Assembly (NCBI RefSeq): GCF_030811685.1
Contig: NZ_JAUSRF010000007.1
Span: 62,001 to 126,000 of the forward strand
DNA length: 64,000 nt
From: Neorhizobium huautlense
GTDB taxonomy: Bacteria > Pseudomonadota > Alphaproteobacteria > Rhizobiales > Rhizobiaceae
Reading direction: 5' to 3'
Of the stretch, positions 57,128-64,000 are shown in pieces. A model generated the notes under the pieces. That model did not search any database. It had not been told where the DNA came from and saw only the letters and a program-made list of their open reading frames with translations. Position 1 is the first letter of the stretch; each line of letters starts with the position of its first letter. The position numbers and the translations under genes were made by a program.

Positions 57128-58150
57128 TCAAAGGTAATTCACAAGGCTCAGCTGCTGGATCCGCGATGTCAGTGTGTAGGATGCCTCAAGCAGTGACTGC
57201 AGCGCGCTGACGCGGGTGGAAGCCTCGTAGACATCGACCCCCTGCAGCTCGTTGATATGCGTTTCGATGATAACCTTCTGATCGGAGAGCGAACCCGTCG
57301 CCTTGCTGACGCGCTCGGTCGAAAGACCGATCGCCGAACGCTGGTCGTTGAGGCCGGAAATCGCCTTGCCGATGGAAGCCGTCGCACTTTCCGTGACCGA
57401 CACACGCGTCGCTTCCGGAATATCGTTGGTCAGGTATCGCGCCGAGATCACGGACGCAAAGACGAAGGCCCGGAAGCCCTGGTTATTGGCGTTGGTCGAG
57501 GTGTCGATCACTTCCGTGGGGCTGATGCGCGTCGTGATGTTCGCGTCGCTGGCTGCGGACACATGGTCGCTCCAGAACGTGTCGTCGTTGAACTGCGCCT
57601 GAAGATCGCCCAGGAAGGCGCTCATCTCGGCTGCCGTCATGGTCGACGGGTCCGGATAACCGCTTTCGAAAGCCGTCAGAGCCAGATCCAGTGCCGAGCC
57701 TGCCTCATAGGACAACATCGGCTTGACGTCGCTGTTGGTGCCGGAAAACAGATATTCGCCGCTGACCGAGGTATTGGCGACATCCGTGAAGGAATTGAGC
57801 GCCGAGGTAATCGTCGCGCGCGCCACGTCGAGCGTGGAGGAGGAGGAGCTCAGACCGACCAGCGAATCCATGACGCCCTGGCTGATATCGGCGAGCTGCG
57901 ACAGCGCTTCCTCGGAAGAGGTCAGGCGCTGGGTCGCGATGGAATTGGTGGTCATCTGCGATTCGATCCGCAGCATGTCGCGGGACAGATCGAGACTGCG
58001 CGAGGTTTTTGCGCCGAGTTCGACACCGAGATCGGCATAGACGCCGGTCGTCACCTCTTTGTTGGCGGTGGCCAGATCGTTCTGCGCCCGCGCCATGGTT
58101 TGCAGGAGCGTCGTCTGTATGGAATGCGTGGAGCTAAAGGAGGTCTTCAT
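57128..58150 (-). CDS. flgL: Hook-filament junction protein FlgL (HAP3)
   Basis: A 340-residue flagellin-like protein starting MKTSFSSTHSIQTTLLQTMA. Helical N- and C-terminal ends (the latter INELQGVDVYEASTRVSALQ) match the D0/D1 parts of FlgL. The ATG at 58150 is preferred to the TTG at 58156 that overlaps the flgK stop. Confidence 0.85.
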   Translation of the reverse strand: MKTSFSSTHSIQTTLLQTMARAQNDLATANKEVTTGVYADLGVELGAKTSRSLDLSRDMLRIESQMTTNSIATQRLTSSEEALSQLADISQGVMDSLVGLSSSSSTLDVARATITSALNSFTDVANTSVSGEYLFSGTNSDVKPMLSYEAGSALDLALTAFESGYPDPSTMTAAEMSAFLGDLQAQFNDDTFWSDHVSAASDANITTRISPTEVIDTSTNANNQGFRAFVFASVISARYLTNDIPEATRVSVTESATASIGKAISGLNDQRSAIGLSTERVSKATGSLSDQKVIIETHINELQGVDVYEASTRVSALQSLLEASYTLTSRIQQLSLVNYL

Positions 58151-58152
58151 GA

Positions 58153-59682
58153 TCAACCCGCTGCGTTCATAAGGGCACTGATCATTTCATCGATCGTGCT
58201 GACAAGCTTCGTTGCTGCCTTGTAGGACTGCTCGATGTCGAGAAGCAGCGAGAGCTCTTCATCGAGGCTGACGCCCGTCTCCGAAGACAGGGCTTCAGCG
58301 GCGCGAGACTGCATGGCTGACTTGGTTTCAGTGGCCGTGGTCGATGAGCTGCGCAGGGCCTCGAGCCAGCCGGTCGAATCCGATGCATAGGACATCAGGT
58401 CGATATCGGTACCGCCGGATATCTCATCAAAGCTCTGATTAGCCTGCATCATCTGGACATATCTGTCGAGCAGGGCGGAATAACTAGAGTCTTTATTGGT
58501 ATTCCATTCGTAACTGGCGTCACCATTAATGCCACCATCACGGAGCAAAGTTGGCACACCTGTGGGCGGAACCAGCGCAGAATTAACCATGATGCGCCCA
58601 CCCAGGCCGGATGAACCGGGCAAGGTGGCATCAATGATGCCGTCATTGTCGTAATCGTGGTCAACCATGCCACTGGCGGGAACATCAAACTGCTCGACGC
58701 CACTTGCGTCCTTGTAGGTGAACAGTCCCGCAATGGCACCGAACGTACCTTCCGGGTCAGACGGCAAGGCTTCTGCAAAGGCGGTGATCAGGCCACGCGC
58801 CATTTCATCCAGCTGGCTCTGGTATTTCGGTGCGACATCGTCACGGATCTGCAAGAGCGCCTGGAGCGAACCGCTGGCGCTGGTGTCGCCGCCGACGCCG
58901 GCCTTGACAGCCACCCCGTCGATGGTGACGGCAGAACCGGTCATCGCTGCGGTATAGGTCTTGGTGGCGGTAAAGCCGACCGTGCGCGGGATGGTCTCGA
59001 ACAGCGTCGTGCCGTCGCTCGTGTAGAGCGCCATGTCGTTGCCGGCGCGGATCGTCGACGAAACGCCGGTGATCTCGGAAATCTGCTTGACCAACGAGTC
59101 GCGGGTATCGAGCGCGTCGTTGTTCTGCTTGCCGATCGCCTCGGCCTGCATGATCGCCGTGTTGGCGGTCTCGAACTGGCCAAGCAGGTTGTTGAGCTTG
59201 TCCACCTGGGTCTTGATTTCGGCATCCGCGCGGGCGCGGATGGCCTGAAGTTCGCTGGAGGTCGTGTTCAGCGTGTTGACGACATCCTGGGCCGACGACA
59301 CCACGGTCGATGCAAGCGTTGCTTCGCTCGGCTTTGCCGCGTAGGCGCCGATATTGTTGAGCAACGCCGTCATCTTCGTGCTCATCGAGGTTTCGTAGTC
59401 GTTGCCGCCGAGCAGGCTGCGGATCTCTTCGAGACCCGTCGCCAGCGTCGACTGGCCACTTGCCAGCGACGTGCTTGCAATCGTCTGCCGCAACAGCGGC
59501 TGATTCTGCTCGCGCGATGTCATGGCGACCAGCGCACCACTGCCATTGCTGACCAGGACCGCAGTACGCTTCGCATAGTTGGCGTTCTGGGTATTGGCGA
59601 TGTTCGTCGACGTCACCGACGTTTGCGTGCCGGTGTTGTTGAAGATCTGCTGGGCAGTGGAAATCGCTGAACTAATCGACAT
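58153..59682 (-). CDS. flgK: Hook-filament junction protein FlgK (HAP1)
   Basis: A 509-residue secreted protein. The N-terminus (AISTAQQIFNNTGTQTSVTSTNIANTQNANYAKR) is the rod/hook-type helix region and the C-terminus ends in the matching helix. The middle domain (about 170-420) is variable, as usual. It is the first junction protein on the hook; flgL follows directly. Confidence 0.88.
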   Translation of the reverse strand: MSISSAISTAQQIFNNTGTQTSVTSTNIANTQNANYAKRTAVLVSNGSGALVAMTSREQNQPLLRQTIASTSLASGQSTLATGLEEIRSLLGGNDYETSMSTKMTALLNNIGAYAAKPSEATLASTVVSSAQDVVNTLNTTSSELQAIRARADAEIKTQVDKLNNLLGQFETANTAIMQAEAIGKQNNDALDTRDSLVKQISEITGVSSTIRAGNDMALYTSDGTTLFETIPRTVGFTATKTYTAAMTGSAVTIDGVAVKAGVGGDTSASGSLQALLQIRDDVAPKYQSQLDEMARGLITAFAEALPSDPEGTFGAIAGLFTYKDASGVEQFDVPASGMVDHDYDNDGIIDATLPGSSGLGGRIMVNSALVPPTGVPTLLRDGGINGDASYEWNTNKDSSYSALLDRYVQMMQANQSFDEISGGTDIDLMSYASDSTGWLEALRSSSTTATETKSAMQSRAAEALSSETGVSLDEELSLLLDIEQSYKAATKLVSTIDEMISALMNAAG

Positions 59683-59714
59683 CTATCTAACCTCTGCGGG
59701 GATCATCCCCGCGA

Positions 59715-60923
59715 TTATCTCTTCAGGTTGACCAGGGTTTCGAGCAGTTCGGAACCGGTCTGGAAGACCTTGGAGTTTGCGGTGTAATTACGCTGCGATT
59801 CGATCATGCTGGTGAGTTCCTCGGCGATATCGACGTTGGAATCTTCCAGCGCGCCCGAGAGGATCGAACCGTAACCGCTATTGCCGGCGTAACCCATGAC
59901 GATGACGCCCGAGTCATTGCTCTGCGAATAGACGTTGCCTTCGCGCGGGGTCAGGTTGTTGGGGCTCTGCACATTTGCCATGGCGATACGATAGGCAGGC
60001 ATCGACTGGCCGTTCTTGTAGAGAATGGAGACGATGCCGTCCTTGCTGATCTCCACCTTGTCGACCGCGCTTGCGGCCTGGCCGTTGATGTTGCCTTCGA
60101 TCGAGTAGGCTGCACCGAGCTGCGACATGTCGCCGATGTCAATATCGAGACCGTTCAGTTCCGCACCTGCAATGGTCAGGCCGTTGGTCGAGATCATGCC
60201 GTCCGCCGGTACTTCCAGCTTGCCGGTCTCGTCGAATTCCAGTGCGTAGGAACCGAGCGGATGAACCGTGCCGGCATCATCCTCGTAGCTGACGGCCAGC
60301 GACCATTGGTTATCGGCATTCTTCGTGTAGGTCAGGTCGAGCAGGCGTGAATTGCCCTGGCTGTCATAGGCGACGAGCGAGGACGACTTGGTATAGCCGG
60401 CTGCTTCGCCCGACGGCAGGTTGCCCGAAACGACACCCGTCGTCGACGGCGTGGAGCTCATGCCGCCAGCCTGAACGTTGATTTCCTCCAGGCCGTCGAA
60501 ACCGTTGATGACGATGGTCGGATCGGTGGTCGACGAATAGGGGTAACCCATCAGCGTGAAGCCGGCAGCGTTCATCAGAGAGCCGTCAGGCTGGACTTCG
60601 AAATTGCCGGCGCGGGTCAGGTAGTTCGAACCGTCGGCGCCGCTGACGATGAAGAAACCCTCGCCATTGATGGCCAGATCGGTCGACGATGTCGTGTAGG
60701 TGAACGAACCCTGGTCGTTGATCGAATAACGAACGGTGGTGTTGACGCCACCCGAATTGTACGAGCCGTTCGAAGACGGCAGGATCATCGACGAGAACTG
60801 CGTCGAGGCCTTCTTGTAACCGACGGTGCTCGAGTTGGCGATGTTGTCGGCAACCGTGCTGAGACGGTTCGCCTGCGCATTCATCCCGGACACACCCGTC
60901 CGCATTGTTCCGTAAAGGCTCAT
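59715..60923 (-). CDS. flgE: Flagellar hook protein FlgE
   Basis: A 402-residue hook subunit. The rod-type N-terminal motif (MSLYGTMRTGVSGMNAQANRLSTVADNIANSSTVGYK), the GEGFFIV block and the C-terminal helix (LTSMIESQRNYTANSKVFQTGSELL) are present. It starts the hook gene run flgE-flgK-flgL; the promoter should lie in 60924-61040, before the terminator of rem. Confidence 0.93.
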   Translation of the reverse strand: MSLYGTMRTGVSGMNAQANRLSTVADNIANSSTVGYKKASTQFSSMILPSSNGSYNSGGVNTTVRYSINDQGSFTYTTSSTDLAINGEGFFIVSGADGSNYLTRAGNFEVQPDGSLMNAAGFTLMGYPYSSTTDPTIVINGFDGLEEINVQAGGMSSTPSTTGVVSGNLPSGEAAGYTKSSSLVAYDSQGNSRLLDLTYTKNADNQWSLAVSYEDDAGTVHPLGSYALEFDETGKLEVPADGMISTNGLTIAGAELNGLDIDIGDMSQLGAAYSIEGNINGQAASAVDKVEISKDGIVSILYKNGQSMPAYRIAMANVQSPNNLTPREGNVYSQSNDSGVIVMGYAGNSGYGSILSGALEDSNVDIAEELTSMIESQRNYTANSKVFQTGSELLETLVNLKR

Positions 60924-61040
60924 CTCAAATCCTCGTTTTGCCTATGCTGACGACCCTAGATGACGGGCCTTGCGTGAAGCTGTCTGTTTTGGCCTTTGCC
61001 GCAGTTTTCAATCAGCTGTCGCTACATTTCCAAAAACGAA

Positions 61041-61074
61041 AAAGGCCGACATCCATTTTCGGATACCGGCCTTT
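61041..61074 (-). terminator. Terminator after rem
   Basis: AAAGGCCG / CGGCCTTT with an inner ATCC/GGAT stem. On the minus strand the stem ends in TTTTTCGTTTTTGG, 22 bases after the rem stop. It separates rem from flgE. Confidence 0.85.
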
Positions 61075-61095
61075 TTTCAGAATATTTACAGACTG

Positions 61096-61767
61096 TTAGT
61101 TCCAGTCGATGCAGTAGCCCAGGAAGCGCTTGGAATCGACCGGGTCGAAGCCGAGCTTCTTGCGCAGCTTCTTGCGAAGCTTGCTGATGTGGCTTTCCAC
61201 GACGTTCTCCTCGACCTCTTCGTCGAAGATGCCGTAGATGGCGTTGAAGATCTGGGTCTTCGAAACGCGACGGCCACGATTGGCAATCAAATATTCCAGG
61301 ATGCGACGCTCACGACGCGGCAAGGCAAAGATCTCGCCGTTGATTTCCGGGTCACGACCATCGGAGAAGACGCGGATCGCGCCGACATCCGTATGGGTGG
61401 ACAGTGCCTTCAACCGGCGACGGATCGCCGCTGCGCGAGCCAAAATCTCGCGAGGATGCACCGGCTTGCGCACTACGTCGTCGACTCCGCTGTCGAACAA
61501 CGCCAGTGTTGCTTCCAGCGAGTGCTGGTCGCTGACCGCGATCACCGGAGCCTGCGAACGGTCGCGGATAGCCCGCGGCAGTTCGAGCGACCGTTCGCTC
61601 TGTCCAATCAAAAATGCTTCTACCGCCGCTATGTCGGTATCCGCCGCTGTGTTGACCCACTCACCGAACTCGTTCGGGTCGAAACCCGTAGAGGGCACAC
61701 CCTCACGTCCAAACAGGGATGTGTACCCGTCTTTCACCAGTTCACGTTCATCAACCACTACGATCAT
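61096..61767 (-). CDS. rem: Orphan OmpR-type flagellar regulator Rem
   Basis: A 223-residue response regulator. A receiver-like domain (1-115) is followed by a winged-helix DNA-binding domain (about 130-223, [20 protein letters not shown], then [15 protein letters not shown]). The usual phospho-acceptor Asp of the third strand appears to be Glu50 ([10 protein letters not shown]), while the Lys of the fifth strand (KPVHP, about 101) is kept. Rem is known in S. meliloti as a growth-phase activator of class III flagellar genes; no partner kinase is present. It lies between flgE and the transglycosylase, as in rhizobia. Confidence 0.9.
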   Translation of the reverse strand: MIVVVDERELVKDGYTSLFGREGVPSTGFDPNEFGEWVNTAADTDIAAVEAFLIGQSERSLELPRAIRDRSQAPVIAVSDQHSLEATLALFDSGVDDVVRKPVHPREILARAAAIRRRLKALSTHTDVGAIRVFSDGRDPEINGEIFALPRRERRILEYLIANRGRRVSKTQIFNAIYGIFDEEVEENVVESHISKLRKKLRKKLGFDPVDSKRFLGYCIDWN

Positions 61768-62047
61768 TCGTCCGCCTCCGAATCACTGTGGTAACCTCGA
61801 TGACCAATGGATACGAATCGAGCGAATCCCGAACAACTGGGTAAAATTAACCATAGAATTTAATAGTTGATTAAGATCGGCCTCGCGATTTGCACTAGAT
61901 GTAGTATGCCCCGTAAAAATACGCACAAATTTTCAGTGGAAAAAGTTAACGATGCCTAAATTTAGCCTTGTGAGAGGTACAGAGGCCAAAACGTGAACAT
62001 CGCCAGCATCCGCCCAAACAGGCCAACGGTCAATCAACTAAAAATAG

Positions 62048-62734
62048 TCATCCACGGCAAAAATTCGAGGCGTTTCCGGTCCAGGTGCCATAGCCGGTTG
62101 CAACCAGATTGGAGATGACACGGCAGACATAACGCTTCTGGGCGGGGTCGTTATTGGGTCCGGCGTGGTATCTCGCTACCGCCATGGTCCATGTCTCGTG
62201 GCGACCGTGAAGGTTGCTGAGGAACTTTGCCGCATACTCCACATTGAGGCGCGGATCGAACATCTGCTCGGCCGATGCGAAATGCTCACTGTGAAAATGA
62301 TGATTGATCTGCATGCAGCCGATGTCGATCAGCTTCTTTCCTTCGCTGCGCGCCTCGTGAAACTTGCGCATTGCGTCCTCTCGGCTGGGCGGAAAGAACG
62401 CCTTGCCCTCGATATTCATGGCGTAGGGATAAAGGCTTCCCTTGCGCCCCGTTTCCGTCAGGCCGACTGAATAGAGGATGCCTTCCGGTATGCCGTACTT
62501 TGCAGCGGCAGCCTGTATCTGCGCCTCGCAGATGCCCGCACCACTGGCAGGCGGGGCGGCCGCGCTGACATTCGGACGGGTGGTGGAAGGCGGCTGGATG
62601 GCGGCCGGCACCGGGGCGGTGGACCGTGCTGCCGGAGCTGGCGTGGAGAAAAGCCCGGCAGCGTTGACGGCGTCAGAGATAGAGCTGATCAGGGCGAGCG
62701 TTGCCAGCAGCGACAGTGTCGGATACCGGTTCAT
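62048..62734 (-). CDS. Lytic transglycosylase (SLT family) of the flagellar cluster
   Basis: A 228-residue precursor starting MNRYPTLSLLATLALISSIS (signal peptide to about residue 25), then a Pro/Ala-rich linker and a soluble lytic transglycosylase domain. The catalytic Glu lies in YSVGLTETGRKGSLYPYAMNI and the QINHHFH block follows. It probably opens peptidoglycan for the rod, complementing the short FlgJ-like protein. Its signal-peptide region overlaps the 3' end of fliK by about 60 bases in another frame. Confidence 0.85.
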   Translation of the reverse strand: MNRYPTLSLLATLALISSISDAVNAAGLFSTPAPAARSTAPVPAAIQPPSTTRPNVSAAAPPASGAGICEAQIQAAAAKYGIPEGILYSVGLTETGRKGSLYPYAMNIEGKAFFPPSREDAMRKFHEARSEGKKLIDIGCMQINHHFHSEHFASAEQMFDPRLNVEYAAKFLSNLHGRHETWTMAVARYHAGPNNDPAQKRYVCRVISNLVATGYGTWTGNASNFCRG

Positions 62735-64000
62735 TCGTGCCTCTTGCATTATCCTCTGCGGCGGAGCGGGCATTGTTCTGCCCCTGCTCGCGACCGGCAT
62801 TATTGCCCTGACGTCCCTCGTTGGCCGCCTGCTGCTGGCCAGTCTGGCCGGATTGCTGGCCCTGCTGTTGCTGCTGGCTGGACGTATCCGACTGGTTGGA
62901 CGAGGCGACGCTGATGGTCACCTGATCGACGGCAAAGCCCTGCGAGCGAAGCGCTTCGATCATGCCTGAACTGTCACTGCTCAGCTGGCGATGGGCAGCG
63001 TGATTTTCGACCGTCAGGTGAACGTTGAGGGTTTCACCGCTGAGACGCAGCGTGGCCGTCACCGAACCGAGGTCATGCGGGTTGAGCTGCAGCTTGAGTG
63101 TGTTGACGACATTGCCGGTGCTGGATGCCATCGGATCACCGAGCGATGCGCCCGATGTCATCGCAGCCGCCCAGGTCTTGTCGTCCGACATGGCAGCGGT
63201 CAGGGCCGCGCCATTGGCGCTCTGGCCGAAACCGAGGAAACGGCGCGAATCGAGCACAACGACGTTTTCGGCGGAACCACTGCCGGCAGCCCGGGTCTCG
63301 AAGCCGACCTTGCCCTGTTCATCGACACCGATCTTCATGTCGAGGCTCTGGCCACGACCGGAAGAGAGCCGGAAGGTCTTTTCGTCGACAAGAGCCGCAT
63401 CGCTATCTGTCGGCATATCGAGGGCGTCGGAGGCCTTCGTCGCGGCAGAGGCCTGCGCAGCGCGGCCTTCGGTCGCCGAGCCGACGGCCTTGTCACCACG
63501 GGCCTCGCCGCGCTCACGCGCCAGGCCGGCCTGTTTCGGCGTCGCGTTGGCGACCGTCTCCACGTTGGCACCGCCGGCCAGCAGCGACAACACTTCGCTC
63601 AGGCCGGTTTCCTTCGTCGCGGGAGCCGCCTCATCGGCATTGGCCGCCTCCTTGTCGGTTTTAGATTCGGTGTCTTCGGCCTTGCCCGACTTGTCGGATT
63701 TGGCTGCCTTGGAAGAGGTCACAGCATCGGTCTTCGACTTTGCATCGACGAGTACCGCCGACGCATCCTCGGCATCGGCCGGCTTTGCCGTGACCTTGGC
63801 GTTGCCAAGAACGTCCTTGACGGATGTGGCGGTGCGTTCCGTATCCTCGCCCTTGCCGAACAGGACCCGCGCGGTCAGATCCAGCGCGGAGCGGCCCTTG
63901 GAAGACGGCGCATCCTCGACGGTCTCGGAACCGGTCTGCGTGACCTCAGATTCGCCCTTTGACGTGGCATCATCCTGCTTGCGGGAGCCATTGCCGGCGC
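62673..64000 (-). CDS. fliK: Flagellar hook-length control protein FliK (formerly MotD), partial
   Basis: The C-terminal part of a large protein; the frame stays open to the right edge of the window, so the start is missing. Most of it is low-complexity (Ala, Asp, Ser, Lys, Thr), as usual for FliK. The conserved C-terminal domain reads LQLNPHDLGSVTATLRLSGETLNVHLTVEN, then MIEALRSQGFAVDQVTIS, followed by a Gln/Asn-rich tail. In rhizobia this gene follows motB-motC. It sets hook length by contacting FlhB. Confidence 0.88.
   Translation of the reverse strand, partial: AGNGSRKQDDATSKGESEVTQTGSETVEDAPSSKGRSALDLTARVLFGKGEDTERTATSVKDVLGNAKVTAKPADAEDASAVLVDAKSKTDAVTSSKAAKSDKSGKAEDTESKTDKEAANADEAAPATKETGLSEVLSLLAGGANVETVANATPKQAGLARERGEARGDKAVGSATEGRAAQASAATKASDALDMPTDSDAALVDEKTFRLSSGRGQSLDMKIGVDEQGKVGFETRAAGSGSAENVVVLDSRRFLGFGQSANGAALTAAMSDDKTWAAAMTSGASLGDPMASSTGNVVNTLKLQLNPHDLGSVTATLRLSGETLNVHLTVENHAAHRQLSSDSSGMIEALRSQGFAVDQVTISVASSNQSDTSSQQQQQGQQSGQTGQQQAANEGRQGNNAGREQGQNNARSAAEDNARGTNEPVSDTVAAGNARPDQLYL

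Overview
The window looks like a chromosomal segment of a Rhizobiaceae bacterium, most likely Agrobacterium. The evidence is a flagellar block in the rhizobial order fliK - lytic transglycosylase - rem - flgE - flgK - flgL - flaF - flbT - flgD - fliQ - flhA - fliR, an aglEFGAK alpha-glucoside operon, a zwf-pgl-edd operon, a very large PdhS-type histidine kinase, and a tRNA-His without an encoded G-1. The species call rests on recall of gene order and protein families, not on a search.

Region 1 (1-10.6 kb) is accessory DNA next to the 3' end of tRNA-His. It holds several short unrecognised genes. A tightly coupled minus-strand set follows: a MobV-type relaxase, an unknown protein, a DotA/TraY-family membrane protein, and two small membrane or exported proteins. 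Nearest the tRNA is a DUF262 gene followed by a HEPN-type gene, a probable anti-phage or toxin-type module. No integrase is visible; the element probably continues left of the window.

Region 2 (10.65-31.3 kb) is backbone: tRNA-His, a phasin, the kinase with a 13-copy hexanucleotide repeat, acetoacetyl-CoA synthetase, an AsmA-like protein, the putrescine importer potFGHI, an ScfR/RamB-type regulator divergent from aceA (isocitrate lyase), repeat-rich spacers, a chemoreceptor and an HI0933-family flavoprotein. Phasin, acetoacetyl-CoA synthetase and isocitrate lyase together suggest storage-polymer and C2 carbon use.

Region 3 (31.4-47.5 kb) is carbon and nitrogen metabolism: puuA-puuB (gamma-glutamyl-putrescine route, fitting the nearby putrescine importer), zwf-pgl-edd (Entner-Doudoroff entry), a PilZ-type protein, the aglEFGAK operon and folD.

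Region 4 (47.6-64 kb) is surface and motility: a Wzz/GumC-like chain-length protein, a degenerate-looking WecG/TagA-like protein, then flagellar export, chaperone, hook and regulator genes, all on the minus strand, ending in a partial fliK cut by the window edge.
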